Origin: Dactylosporangium siamense
GTDB taxonomy: Bacteria > Actinomycetota > Actinomycetes > Mycobacteriales > Micromonosporaceae
NCBI RefSeq assembly: GCF_016862795.1
Contig: NZ_BONQ01000154.1
Location: 41,443-105,442 of the forward strand
Length of the DNA stretch: 64,000 bases
Direction of reading: 5' to 3'
In this document: positions 50,899-62,713 of the stretch, one piece after another
How positions within the stretch are numbered: position 1 is the first letter of the stretch
Layout: each line of letters begins with the position of its first letter
Notes under the pieces: model-generated
Database searches by the model: none
What the model was told of the DNA's origin: nothing
The model's input: only the letters and a program-made list of their open reading frames with translations
Position numbers and translations under genes: made by a program

Positions 50899-52180
50899 CG
50901 GGTGCGGTGATCCCGGGTGGTGCGGTGCGCAGCGCGACGAGCACCGCCGCGGCCAGGTAGGTGCCGGCGGCGATCAGCACGGCGGTCGCGAAGCCGCCGA
51001 TCGCGCCGAGCACCGCGACCCCGAGGGCGCTGCCGACCTGGCGCATCGTGTTGAGCAGCCCGCTCGCCACCCCGGCGTGGCCGTCGGGCGCGACCTGCAG
51101 CGTCAGTGACGTCGCCGCGGTCATGGCGGTGTCGATGCCGAACCCGATCACGAACAGCGCGGCGAGGACGGCGGGCAGCGGACCCGCCGCGCACAGCGCC
51201 AGCGCGACGAACCCGGCGGCGCCGGTGAGCAGGCCGATCAGCATCGCCGTGCGCGGACCGGACCGGTGGGTGGCCCAGCCGCCGAACGGGGACCCGACGA
51301 CGGCGCCGGCGGCCTGCACGGCCAGGGCGACCCCGGTCAGCAGCGGCGACAGGTGGCGCTGCTGCTGCAGGTACAACGTGACCAGGAAGAACTGCCCGTA
51401 GAAGCCGAAGTTCAGGGCGAACCCCGTGATCACCGTCGCCCGCAGCGCGCGGTGGCGCAGCAGGTCGGGGCGCAGCATCGGCGCGCGGCCACGTTGCGCG
51501 ACCCGCCGCTGGAGCGCGACGAACAGCCCGAGGACCAGCGCGCCGGCGACGGCGAGGTCGGCGCGGTGGGCGATGCAGCCGGCGACGAGCAGCGCCAGCC
51601 CGCACGTCGAGGTGACGGCGCCGCGGACGTCGACGCGGGCGCCGGGGACCACGGGCGGGTCGACCAGGCCGCCGCTGACGCCCAGGACGAGCACCGCGAA
51701 CGGCACGTTGAGCAGGAACAGCGCGGGCCAGCCGGCCACGCTGAGCAGCGCGCCGCCGAGCAGCGGGCCGGCGGCGGCCGCGACCCCGCCGAGGCCGCCC
51801 CACAGGCCGATGATGCGGGCCTGCGCCGCCGGCTCCGGGTAGGTGGAGCGGATCAGGGCGAGCGAGCTCGGCATGAGCACGGCCGCGCCGACGCCCTGCA
51901 CGACCCGCCCGGCGATCAGCCACGCGCCGCTGCCACCGCCGGCGCACATGATCGAGCCGATCGTGAAGATCGTCACGCCGGCGCGGTAGGCCCGCCGCGC
52001 GCCGAACCGGTCGGCGAGCGAACCGCCGGCGAGGACGAGTGCCGCGAACACCACGGTGTACGCGTCGACGACCCATTGCAGCGTCGCGGTGCCGCCACCG
52101 ATCGACGGCAGCGCGACGGTCACGATCGTGCTGTCGAGCATGACCAGGAAGAAGCTCAGGCATACCGCGACGGCTTTCAT
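50843..52180 (-). CDS. MFS drug exporter (DHA2-like)
   Basis: 445 residues from the ATG at 52180, which overlaps the racemase stop (ATGA). About 13-14 helices; motif FLVMLDSTIVTVALPSIGGG in helix 1, GSLADRFGARRAYRAG (motif A) and GRVVQGVGAAVLMPSSLALI (motif B/C region) are typical of DHA2 efflux pumps. Substrate unknown. The longer open frame upstream is the opposite reading of the racemase gene. Confidence 0.9.
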   Translation of the reverse strand: MKAVAVCLSFFLVMLDSTIVTVALPSIGGGTATLQWVVDAYTVVFAALVLAGGSLADRFGARRAYRAGVTIFTIGSIMCAGGGSGAWLIAGRVVQGVGAAVLMPSSLALIRSTYPEPAAQARIIGLWGGLGGVAAAAGPLLGGALLSVAGWPALFLLNVPFAVLVLGVSGGLVDPPVVPGARVDVRGAVTSTCGLALLVAGCIAHRADLAVAGALVLGLFVALQRRVAQRGRAPMLRPDLLRHRALRATVITGFALNFGFYGQFFLVTLYLQQQRHLSPLLTGVALAVQAAGAVVGSPFGGWATHRSGPRTAMLIGLLTGAAGFVALALCAAGPLPAVLAALFVIGFGIDTAMTAATSLTLQVAPDGHAGVASGLLNTMRQVGSALGVAVLGAIGGFATAVLIAAGTYLAAAVLVALRTAPPGITAPATPSLPAVPRGRRTGGSS

Positions 52181-52971
52181 GCGCGGGGCGGTGCTGTGTC
52201 GGTCAGCGCGTCGGCGCACGCGGCGACGAGGCAGGTGAGGCTGTCCACGACCGGGGTGACCCGGGCCAGCCCGTCGCGCAGGACCGTCAGGTCGGTGCAG
52301 CCGAGCAGCACCCCGTCGGCGTCCGCCCCCGCCACCGCCAGCTCCGCCGAGCTGACCGCGGCCGCGAGGTCCAGCGGGTCGCGGTGAGTGCTTCCGCTCG
52401 TGCCGACGCAGCGCTCGACGAGGGCGACGACGTGGGACTGGTCGGCGGGGCGCAGGATCTCGATGCCGCGCAGCCGGGCCGCCGCGTATGCCTCGTGGTC
52501 GACGCTGGTGCCGGTGGCGAGCAGCACCAGGCGGCGCAGGCCGCGGGCGGCGGCGGCGTCGATGGTCTCGTTGACCATGTCGATGAGCTTCAGGTTGCGC
52601 CCGGCGAGCAGCGGCCGCAGGTGCCGGTGGAAGGTGTTGCACGGCATCGCGACGAGGTCGCAGCCGGCCCGTTCGAGGGTGTCGAGCGCGGTGACGAGCA
52701 GCGCGTCGACCTCGGCGTCGATGCCGGCGTCGTTCCCGGCACCGTCAACGTTCCCGGCACCGTCAACGTTCCCGGCACCGTCAACGTTCCCGGCACTGTC
52801 AACCGCACCGGCGGAGCCGGCGAGGACCGCGTGGACGAGGCGCATCGGCATCGGCTGGCTGTGCACCAGCAGGTCCGGCCACGCGCCCGTGCGGGCCTGG
52901 ACCTCCGCGACGAGCAACCGGTAGAACTCGATCGTGGCGACCGGACCGACGCCACCGATGACACCCAGCAA
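52177..52971 (-). CDS. Aspartate/glutamate racemase family protein with repeat insertion
   Basis: 264 residues from a TTG. The two catalytic cysteines are C111 (AMPCNTFH) and C225 (LLGCTDL), and the start LGVIGGVGPVATIEFY fits the family. It would interconvert D/L acidic amino acids. Residues about 58-80 are an AGNVDG hexapeptide repeat encoded by four 18-bp units, in the loop after MPMRLVHAVL, absent from usual family members. Coupled to the MFS exporter. Confidence 0.85.
   Translation of the reverse strand: MLGVIGGVGPVATIEFYRLLVAEVQARTGAWPDLLVHSQPMPMRLVHAVLAGSAGAVDSAGNVDGAGNVDGAGNVDGAGNDAGIDAEVDALLVTALDTLERAGCDLVAMPCNTFHRHLRPLLAGRNLKLIDMVNETIDAAAARGLRRLVLLATGTSVDHEAYAAARLRGIEILRPADQSHVVALVERCVGTSGSTHRDPLDLAAAVSSAELAVAGADADGVLLGCTDLTVLRDGLARVTPVVDSLTCLVAACADALTDTAPPRA
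52733..52804 (-). repeat. In-frame tandem repeat in racemase gene, 4 x 18 bp
   Basis: TTCCCGGCACCGTCAACG three times exactly, then once with two changes; encodes AGNVDG repeats. Confidence 0.9.
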
Positions 52972-52989
52972 GCACCCACCCCCGTGGCC

Positions 52990-53031
52990 GCAACCATACC
53001 CGCCCGTCGATATCTGGGCGGGTACGGCTGC
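52990..53031. terminator. Hairpin after glyA
   Basis: A 16-bp stem with two mismatches: GCAACCATACCCGCCC and GGGCGGGTACGGCTGC around a 10-base loop. It lies between the glyA stop and the racemase start, both on the minus strand, and probably separates the two units. Confidence 0.65.
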
Positions 53032-53041
53032 GACCGCGGGC

Positions 53042-54481
53042 TCAGTGCAGGGCGATCTCCGGGTACAGCGGGAAGCCGGAGAGCAGGTCGGACGCCTGGC
53101 CCGACACCTTCGCCGCGACCGACTCGTCGAGGGTGTACTTGGCCTTCGAGTCCGCCGCGGGCCGGGTGCTGCTCAACACGGTGGCGATGAGCTCGGCGAT
53201 CGTGTCCATCTCGGCGACGCCCAGGCCACGGGTGGTGAGCGCGGGGGTGCCGATGCGGACGCCGGAGGTGTACCAGGCGCCGTTGGGGTCCTGCGGGATC
53301 GCGTTGCGGTTGGTGACGATGCCGGCGTCCAGCAGCGCCGCCTCGGCCTGCCGGCCGGTGAGGCCGGTGGCGGCGCCGCCCAGCTGGGAGGCGTCGATGA
53401 GCACCAGGTGGTTCTCGGTGCCGCCGGTGACGAGGCGCACGCCGCGGCGCTGCAGCCCCTCGGCGAGCGCGGCGGCGTTGTCGACGACCCGCTGCGCGTA
53501 GTCGCGGAACGACGCGGTGCGGGCCTCTGCCAGGGCGACCGCCTTGGCGGCCATGACGTGCGGCAGGGGACCGCCGAGCACCATCGGGCAGCCGCGGTCG
53601 ACCTGGTCGGCGAGCTCCGGCTGGCACAGGACCATGCCGCCGCGGGGGCCGCGCAGGGTCTTGTGGGTCGTGGTGGTGACGATGTGGGCGTGCGGCACGG
53701 GGTCGAAGTCGCCGGTGAAGACCTTGCCGGCGACGAGCCCGGCGAAGTGCGCCATGTCGACCATGAGGGTCGCGCCGACCTCGTCGGCGATCTCCCGCAG
53801 CGTCGCGAAGTTCACCTTGCGGGGGTAGGCCGAGTAGCCGCCGACGATGATCATCGGGCGGAACTCGCGGGCGGTCTCGCGCAGCGCGTCGTAGTCCAGC
53901 AGGCCCGTCGTCGGGTTGGTGCCGTAGCTGCGCTGGTGGAACATCTTGCCGGAGATGTTCGGCCGGAAGCCGTGGGTCAGGTGGCCGCCGGCGTCCAGGG
54001 CCATGCCGAGCATGCGCTGGTCGCCGAAGTCGTGGCGGAGCTGCGCCCAGTCACTCTCGGTGAGGTCGTTGACCTGGCGGACCGACTTCTCGCGCAGGAA
54101 CGGTGCCTCGACCCGCTGCGCCAGAACCGCCCAGAAAGCGACCAGGTTCGCGTCGATCCCAGAATGTGGTTGGACGTACGCGTGTGACGCACCGAACAGT
54201 TCACGGGCGTGCTCGGCCGCGATCGACTCGACGGTGTCGACCTGCTGGCAGCCGGCGTAGAAGCGGCGGCCGACGGTGCCCTCGGCGTACTTGTCGCTGA
54301 GCCAGTTTCCCATGGCCAGCAGCGTGGCGGGGGAGGCGTAGTTCTCGCTGGCGATGAGTTTGAGCGACTCGCGCTGGGCGGTCAGCTCGCGGGCGATGGC
54401 GTCCGCGATCCGTGGCTCGACGGCCCTGACCACGTCGAGGGCGGCATTGACCGCGACCGATTCCGAACTCTGGGCGTTCAT
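53042..54481 (-). CDS. glyA: Serine hydroxymethyltransferase
   Basis: 479 residues. The PLP enzyme interconverts serine and glycine, charging tetrahydrofolate with a methylene group. The PLP lysine is K274 in [21 protein letters not shown] and GHLTHGF are conserved. It is longer than typical SHMT (about 420) through an insertion around residues 116-160, a form seen in some actinobacteria. TACCGT ends 6 bases before the ATG. It diverges from metH, which consumes methyl-folate from the same pool. Confidence 0.93.
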   Translation of the reverse strand: MNAQSSESVAVNAALDVVRAVEPRIADAIARELTAQRESLKLIASENYASPATLLAMGNWLSDKYAEGTVGRRFYAGCQQVDTVESIAAEHARELFGASHAYVQPHSGIDANLVAFWAVLAQRVEAPFLREKSVRQVNDLTESDWAQLRHDFGDQRMLGMALDAGGHLTHGFRPNISGKMFHQRSYGTNPTTGLLDYDALRETAREFRPMIIVGGYSAYPRKVNFATLREIADEVGATLMVDMAHFAGLVAGKVFTGDFDPVPHAHIVTTTTHKTLRGPRGGMVLCQPELADQVDRGCPMVLGGPLPHVMAAKAVALAEARTASFRDYAQRVVDNAAALAEGLQRRGVRLVTGGTENHLVLIDASQLGGAATGLTGRQAEAALLDAGIVTNRNAIPQDPNGAWYTSGVRIGTPALTTRGLGVAEMDTIAELIATVLSSTRPAADSKAKYTLDESVAAKVSGQASDLLSGFPLYPEIALH

Positions 54482-54487
54482 GACGCC

Positions 54488-54493
54488 ACGGTA
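54488..54493 (-). promoter_or_regulatory. -10 element for glyA
   Basis: TACCGT on the minus strand, 6 bases before the ATG at 54481; predicts a leaderless glyA mRNA. Confidence 0.5.
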
Positions 54494-54499
54494 ACAGGC

Positions 54500-54505
54500 T
54501 AGAAT
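54500..54505 (+). promoter_or_regulatory. -10 element for metH
   Basis: TAGAAT, close to the TATAAT consensus, places the transcript start near 54512, just before the riboswitch. Possible -35 TTCATG at 54477-54482 with a 17-base spacer. Confidence 0.5.
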
Positions 54506-54513
54506 TCAGGGTC

Positions 54514-54590
54514 GGGGCGAGAGGCGCTGCGACGGGTCATCGACGATCCGCCACGCTCGACCTGGTTTCACTCACCGTAAGGGCGCCTTC
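54514..54590 (+). ncRNA. SAH (S-adenosylhomocysteine) riboswitch
   Basis: P1 is CGAG (54518-54521) pairing with CTCG (54556-54559). The conserved AGGCGCTGCGAC follows at 54522-54533, then a P2 hairpin (GGGTC/GATCC), CGCCACG, and a pseudoknot in which AGGCGC (54522-54527) pairs with GCGCCT (54583-54588). This is the layout of the SAH-responsive riboswitch found upstream of methyl-cycle genes. It should turn metH on when SAH accumulates. Confidence 0.8.
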
Positions 54591-54608
54591 CGTCTGACCC
54601 ACGGAAGG
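54586..54608 (+). promoter_or_regulatory. Anti-Shine-Dalgarno hairpin overlapping the riboswitch pseudoknot
   Basis: CCTTCCGT (54586-54593) pairs perfectly with ACGGAAGG (54601-54608), hiding the metH ribosome site GGAAGG. Bases 54586-54588 are also needed for the SAH pseudoknot, so the two structures exclude each other. Confidence 0.75.
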
Positions 54609-54616
54609 TGGATCCC

Positions 54617-58243
<3,627 letters not shown>

Positions 58244-58273
58244 GCCATCCGCACCACCTGAACACCGTCGCCC

Positions 58274-58307
58274 CCGGGCCTGGGCCGCACCCGCGGCCCG
58301 GGCCCGG
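58274..58307. terminator. Terminator between metH and the converging regulator gene
   Basis: CCGGGCCTGGGCCGC, loop ACCC, GCGGCCCGGGCCCGG: a 15-bp stem with one G-U pair. It lies between two converging genes and can act in both directions. Confidence 0.7.
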
Positions 58308-58315
58308 TCGTCGTC

Positions 58316-59302
58316 TCAGATCCAGCCCTGCTTGGCGGCCGCCACACCGGCCTGGAAGCGGCTCTCCGCACCCAGTCGGTCCATCAGCTCGGACATCATC
58401 CGGCGCACGGTGCGCAGTGACACGCCCAGCTTGCGGGCGGCGTGCTCATCGGTGTGGCCGGCGGCGATGATCGCGATCAGGGCCTGCTCCTGCGGCAGGC
58501 AGCCGTTCGCGTCGGTCGCGGCGTCGTCCCCGAACGGCGTGCCGGTGGCCCAGATGTGCTCGAACAGCGCGCAGGTCGCGGCCAGCACGCCTGGATTGTC
58601 CACCTCGATGGCGCCGTCGGCCGCGTCGTGCGGGTTGAGGGGCAGGATCGCCACCTGCCGGTCCACGATCACCATCGGCATCGGCAGGGTCGGCACCGTG
58701 CGCATCTGACCGCCGAGGCCGACCAGCCACCGTGCCGCGGCCAGGGTGTCCACGTCGTTGCGGAAACTCTCCCGGCAGATCGCGCGGATGGCGACGCCAC
58801 GCTCGAGCGCCCGCTGGTTGAGCGGTGCGCTGGCCGTGCGTGAGTCGGGCCGGTCCGCCGCACCCGCGTTCATGGACAGGCACTCGCTCGTCGCGCTCGT
58901 CGCGAGCTGCTCCATCCGGGCGCGGACCGCGTCGACACCGTCGAGGCGGATCAACGACCGGTCGGCCCGGCTGCCGGCGCGTTCCACGGCGATGGCCGTG
59001 ATCGCGGCGCGGGTCACCTCGATCTGCCGTTGCCGCTCGGCGGCCTCCGCCTCGGCCCTGGCGAGCAGTGCCGCCAGGCCCACCTCCGGGCTGACCACCC
59101 GCACCGCGCCGTCGCCCCGTGCGGACGGGTTGAGCAGGGCGAGGTCGGCGAGATCGTCCAGTGCCGCGCGCACCTGCCGCTCGGTGAGACGGGTCTCCTG
59201 TGCCAGTTGACCGACGTCCAGCTTCGGGTTGGCCAGCATCGCCCGATATACGGCTTCCGCGACGGTTGAAAGCCCCAATAGCTCCAGCAATTCATCCCCC
59301 AT
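58316..59302 (-). CDS. TrmB/LuxR-type transcriptional regulator
   Basis: 328 residues from the ATG at 59302. An N-terminal TrmB-like winged helix (LSTVAEAVYRAMLANPKLDVGQLAQETRLTERQVRAALDDLADLALL) is joined to a sensor-like middle and a C-terminal LuxR HTH (LIAIIAAGHTDEHAARKLGVSLRTVRRMMSELMDRLGA). Such regulators are frequent in actinomycetes beside small secreted or peptide genes. It diverges from the peptide-lipoprotein-NlpC locus and is the likely regulator of it. Confidence 0.82.
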   Translation of the reverse strand: MGDELLELLGLSTVAEAVYRAMLANPKLDVGQLAQETRLTERQVRAALDDLADLALLNPSARGDGAVRVVSPEVGLAALLARAEAEAAERQRQIEVTRAAITAIAVERAGSRADRSLIRLDGVDAVRARMEQLATSATSECLSMNAGAADRPDSRTASAPLNQRALERGVAIRAICRESFRNDVDTLAAARWLVGLGGQMRTVPTLPMPMVIVDRQVAILPLNPHDAADGAIEVDNPGVLAATCALFEHIWATGTPFGDDAATDANGCLPQEQALIAIIAAGHTDEHAARKLGVSLRTVRRMMSELMDRLGAESRFQAGVAAAKQGWI

Positions 59303-59528
59303 GATCCATGCCAGGCCACCCAGTATGGCGATCGGTCGATGCCTGGACAAGGCCCGTCGGGTGCCCTTTGTCGACCTGGCAGCAAAATGCCACGCACCTT
59401 GGTGCCAGGCCGGAACTGGTGACTTCCCGGCCGCGGTCGAGCAGAGTTGTGCTCAGCAAGGAACACGCCGATCCGGCGGGAAACGAAAGCCGATCCTTCG
59501 GAAAACGAAACAGGAATACCTCACGGGG

Positions 59529-59606
59529 ATGGAGTCTGTCATGTACGCATTCACTGACATCGATGGCCTGGTTGTCGAGATCCTTGAGAACGGATTCGGG
59601 TGGTGA
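59529..59606 (+). CDS. Small peptide (21-25 residues), possible signal or precursor peptide
   Basis: From ATG 59529 it encodes 25 residues; from ATG 59541, which has GGAG 6 bases upstream, 21. The peptide contains TDIDGLVVEILE and ends NGFGW. The hydrophobic-acidic middle and aromatic-glycine tail do not resemble a random frame, and the next gene begins 7 bases after its stop. It is divergent from a TrmB/LuxR regulator, so a role as pheromone or modified peptide is conceivable. No maturation enzyme is adjacent. Existence rests on context only. Confidence 0.4.
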   Translation: MESVMYAFTDIDGLVVEILENGFGW

Positions 59607-59613
59607 TTCCTGG

Positions 59614-59880
59614 ATGTATCTCCTGACGTTTTCTCTCGAGCACACGGAGCCGCCCGAAATGGAACCGGACCTGATCGCCGAACTCCTCTGGTTGCAGGTC
59701 CTGCAGGCGGATCGCATCGAACACATCCGCGCCCGGGCCGGGCCGGAAGGCTTCCGCGTCGCGCTGTTCGTCAACGCCGAGTCGGCCACCGAGGCGCAGA
59801 CGGCGGTCCAGCACTTCTGCCGCCGGGCGATCACGAACAACCCGCAACTGCGCGGCTTCGGAGTCCGCGACCAGCTGTGA
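59614..59880 (+). CDS. Uncharacterised 88-residue protein
   Basis: 88 residues from the ATG at 59614: MYLLTFSLEH, then an alternating helix-strand pattern (EAQTAVQHFCRRAITNNPQLRGFGV). No signal peptide, no known family. Its start lies 7 bases after the stop of the small peptide, with no strong ribosome site, so translational coupling is likely. It could be a partner of the peptide. The stop is 32 bases from the lipoprotein start. Confidence 0.55.
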   Translation: MYLLTFSLEHTEPPEMEPDLIAELLWLQVLQADRIEHIRARAGPEGFRVALFVNAESATEAQTAVQHFCRRAITNNPQLRGFGVRDQL

Positions 59881-59912
59881 CACCGCCGCTCAACTACCGA
59901 AAGGAGACACCG

Positions 59913-60521
59913 GTGCGATCGCTCGCCGGAACCGCCCTCGCCACGCTGGCCCTGGCCGGCCTGGCCACCCTGACTGGATGCTCGGCGTCCGGCGGAGCGC
60001 CCACCACCGCGGCGCCGGCCGCCAAGACCCCGGCCGTGGCGCACGCCCCGCTCGGCCAGAGCCCCATCGCCGCAGTGCCGTCCGCTGGATCACCGGCTGC
60101 TGGATCACCGGCTGCTGGATCACCGGCTGCTGGGTCATCGGCCGCCGGATCGCCCGCCGGCAAAAGCACGGGATCGCCACGGTCCGGGCTCCCGGGTACA
60201 CCGACAGCCGCCGTTACCGAAACCACCAAGCCGGTCAAAAAGCCGGTTCCGTCCACCTTTGCACAGGCCTGCACGCCGGCCGCTCTGCTCGCCTTCGTCC
60301 GCAGCCAGTCCGGTGGACCGCCCGGCGGTTTCACCAAGGTCGAGGTCTACAACTGCGTCGACACCTTCGCCCGGCTGTACGCCGGCGACGAACACGACAA
60401 CGGTGACCAGTTCTTCCTGCAATTCGTGGAGAACCGCTGGCAGGTCCTCGCGCACGGATTGTCGATCGACTGCGGCGACGCGAAGCCGCAACTCATCGAA
60501 GCCTGCTCCGCATTCGAATAG
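59913..60521 (+). CDS. Secreted lipoprotein with AAGSP repeats
   Basis: 202 residues from the GTG at 59913; AAGGAG (59901-59906) is spaced 6 bases. Signal peptide with lipobox LTGC. A long Ala/Pro/Ser/Thr region includes five AAGSP-type pentads from a 15-bp repeat (about residues 57-81), acting as a cell-wall-spanning linker. The C-terminal 75 residues (FAQACTPAALLAFVRSQ...VYNCVDTFARLYA...FVENRWQVLAHG) form a small globular domain with four cysteines, likely disulfide-bonded. Confidence 0.8.
   Translation: MRSLAGTALATLALAGLATLTGCSASGGAPTTAAPAAKTPAVAHAPLGQSPIAAVPSAGSPAAGSPAAGSPAAGSSAAGSPAGKSTGSPRSGLPGTPTAAVTETTKPVKKPVPSTFAQACTPAALLAFVRSQSGGPPGGFTKVEVYNCVDTFARLYAGDEHDNGDQFFLQFVENRWQVLAHGLSIDCGDAKPQLIEACSAFE
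60081..60155 (+). repeat. In-frame tandem repeat in lipoprotein gene, 5 x 15 bp
   Basis: Units GCTGCTGGATCACCG (two exact, three degenerate); encode AAGSP pentads. Confidence 0.85.
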
Positions 60522-60564
60522 CCCCACCAACCCCTCTTCGAACAGCCTCTGAAAGGAAACGACC

Positions 60565-62013
60565 ATGACCATTCCTCGTTCGATTCGACGGATCGCGATG
60601 CGGCGAGCCCTGAACGCCGCGCTCTCCATCAGCCTGGCCGGCGGCCTCGGCTCCGCCGCCGTGCTGCTCACCACGCCGGCCGCGGCGAACGCCTCCGCCA
60701 TCAACGGCACGATCGCACGGTCCGAGACGCTGTCCCGCTCGCAGTACTGGGTGGACCAGCACGTCACCTACACGCAGACCGGCACCTGGGCCAACGACGG
60801 CTACGGCAAGACCTACCGGCGGGACTGCTCGGGCCTCGTCTCGATGGCCTGGCACCTGTCCAACAGCTACGTGACCGGGGACTTCCAGCACGCTCATGAC
60901 TCGACCCATCCGTGGACGGGGGTGCCCGGCGGCCTCGACGGCTTCCAGCCCGGCGACGCCATGGTGAAGTCCGGCCACATCGAGCTCTTCGTCAAGTGGG
61001 TCAACACGGCCAACCACGGCCAGGGCGCCTACGTCTACTCGTTCAACAGCGACGGCGAGACGGTCCAGAACCCCTACGCCAACAGCAGCTTCGGCAACCT
61101 GGGCAAGAACTCCTGGTCGGACCTGCAGAACTACTCGCCCATCCGGTACGACCGGATCACCGCCGACGCGACCACGACCGACATCGGCCTCGGGACCTCG
61201 ATCTATAGCGACGGCTATCTGCAGGTCTTCGCCACCGACGCCCGTGGGGTCCTGCGGCACCTCTACATGACGAACGACGGCATCTGGCACGAGACCCCGC
61301 CGATCGCCACCGGCGTGACCGGCGCACCGGCCACGACCATGTACTCCGACGGCAATCTCCAGGTGTTCGTGAAGGGCACGAACGGCGACCTCCGGCACTT
61401 CTACATGACGGGCGACGCCGTCTGGCACGAGACCCCGCCGATCGCCACCGGGATCAGCAGCGCGCCGACCGCGACCACGTACTCCGACGGCAACCTCCAG
61501 GTCTTCGCGACCGGCACGTCGGGTCAGTTGCGCCACTTCTGGATGAAGCCCGACGCCACCTGGATCGAGACCCCCGCGATCGCCACCGGGATCAGCGGCG
61601 CGCCGGCCACGACCATGTACTCCGACGGCAACCTCCAGCTCTTCGCGACCGGCACGTCGGGCCAGCTGCGCCACTTCTACATGACGAACGACGCCGTCTG
61701 GCACGAGACCCCCACGATCGCCACCGGCCTGACCAGCTCCCCGGCAACGACCACCTACTCCGACGGCAAGCTCCAGGTCTTCGCCAACGGCGCCTCGGGT
61801 CAGCTGCGCCACTTCTGGATGAAGCCCGACGCCACCTGGGTCGAGACCCCCGCCATCGCCACCGGGGCCACCGCCGCACCGGCGACGGTCACCTACACCG
61901 ACGGCTTCCTGCAGGTCTTCACCACCGACAGCACCGGCCGCCTGCGCCACCTCTACATGTCGAGCGACGCCGTCTGGCACGAGACCCCGGCCCTCATCGA
62001 CGACCTCGACTGA
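60565..62013 (+). CDS. Secreted NlpC/P60-like protein with PLL-type beta-propeller lectin domain
   Basis: 482 residues. Signal peptide (cleavage near AANASA), then an NlpC/P60-like domain with C88 (RRDCSGLVSMAWHL) and H138 (VKSGHIELFV), the nucleophile and base expected of cell-wall peptidases or amidases. Residues about 205-482 contain six near-identical blades of about 46 residues, each with YSDGxLQVFATGTSGQLRH(F/L)(W/Y)M and WxETPxIATG, resembling the PLL/DUF346 lectin propeller. AAAGGAAA precedes the ATG. Probably a secreted enzyme targeted to glycans. Confidence 0.85.
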   Translation: MTIPRSIRRIAMRRALNAALSISLAGGLGSAAVLLTTPAAANASAINGTIARSETLSRSQYWVDQHVTYTQTGTWANDGYGKTYRRDCSGLVSMAWHLSNSYVTGDFQHAHDSTHPWTGVPGGLDGFQPGDAMVKSGHIELFVKWVNTANHGQGAYVYSFNSDGETVQNPYANSSFGNLGKNSWSDLQNYSPIRYDRITADATTTDIGLGTSIYSDGYLQVFATDARGVLRHLYMTNDGIWHETPPIATGVTGAPATTMYSDGNLQVFVKGTNGDLRHFYMTGDAVWHETPPIATGISSAPTATTYSDGNLQVFATGTSGQLRHFWMKPDATWIETPAIATGISGAPATTMYSDGNLQLFATGTSGQLRHFYMTNDAVWHETPTIATGLTSSPATTTYSDGKLQVFANGASGQLRHFWMKPDATWVETPAIATGATAAPATVTYTDGFLQVFTTDSTGRLRHLYMSSDAVWHETPALIDDLD

Positions 62014-62037
62014 CCATCCCGCGGACCAAACGACTCA

Positions 62038-62068
62038 AGGCCAGTCCCGGATCTTCCGGGACTGGCCT
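62038..62068 (-). terminator. Hairpin terminator beside tRNA-Val fragment 1
   Basis: AGGCCAGTCCCGGA, loop TCT, TCCGGGACTGGCCT: a perfect 14-bp stem. Read on the minus strand it follows the tRNA 3' end, as a tRNA terminator would; it also ends the NlpC transcript on the plus strand. Confidence 0.75.
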
Positions 62069-62084
62069 CTGACCTGTGCGTCTA

Positions 62085-62131
62085 CGGTGGGCGATACTGG
62101 GATCGAACCAGTGACCTCTTCGGTGTGAACG
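62085..62131 (-). repeat. Attachment-site repeat 1: 3' part of tRNA-Val(CAC)
   Basis: 47 bases identical to 63635-63681. On the minus strand they read through the anticodon loop (TTCACAC), the T-arm (ACTGG/CCAGT) and the acceptor end ATCGCCCACC of tRNA-Val(CAC). The 5' half of the tRNA is missing, so it is a duplicated att site, not a gene. Confidence 0.8.
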
Positions 62132-62280
62132 GCACCTTTGGACCCAGTTGATCAGGATGACGTCGACGTAGAACTGCAATGTCGGTCGTCGACGTTCGTA
62201 AGCGTCCACTGCCGTTCATGCCTGTTGTCACTCACTTTGTCACTCGGCGGTGGCCGCCTGCACTCATATTGATCTAGGAC

Positions 62281-62706
62281 GAAGCTCCGGGACCAACCAG
62301 GAAGTCCCGGCGCACGCTCGCGCTCCCCGCGCTCTGCGTGCGTGCCCTGACCAGCCACAAGGCCGACCAGGACCGCGCCCGGGAGAAGGCCGGCGACGAC
62401 TGGCAGGAAACCGGCCTGGTCTTCACCAGTCAGGTCGGCACCGCACTCGACGCGGCGAACGTCCGGCGGGCGTTCCGCCGGGTGGTCAAGCTGGCGGGGC
62501 TGAACCAGAAGGAGTGGACGCCCCGGGAGCTGCGGCACAGCTTCGTGTCGCTGCTCTCCGACAGCGGCATGAGCCTCGGCGAGATCGCCGACCTGGTCGG
62601 CCACGCCGGCACGACCGTCACGGAGAAGGTCTACCGCCACCAGCTGCGCCCGATCCTGTTGAACGGCGCTGTTGCGATGGATCGAATCTTCGAGCCTAAG
62701 CACTGA
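62281..62706 (+). pseudogene. Tyrosine integrase remnant (C-terminal part)
   Basis: Homology begins abruptly after an in-frame stop at 62275 with PTRKSRRTLALPALCVRAL and continues to the end. The catalytic core is present: RELRHSFVSLLSDSG, LVGHAG and the tyrosine in EKVYRHQLRP. The N-terminal DNA-binding domains are absent, so it is a broken integrase of the actinomycete integrative element type. It lies next to the att repeat, as expected. Confidence 0.8.
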
Positions 62707-62713
62707 CCCCAGC

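Noticed and set aside
52733..52804. CRISPR-like array
   Set aside because: The 18-bp units abut each other without spacers and encode in-frame peptide; they are a tandem repeat, not CRISPR. The same applies to all other repeats here.
62085..62131. Functional tRNA-Val gene
   Set aside because: Only the 3' part from the anticodon loop onward is present; D-arm and 5' acceptor strand are missing. The same holds for 63635-63681.
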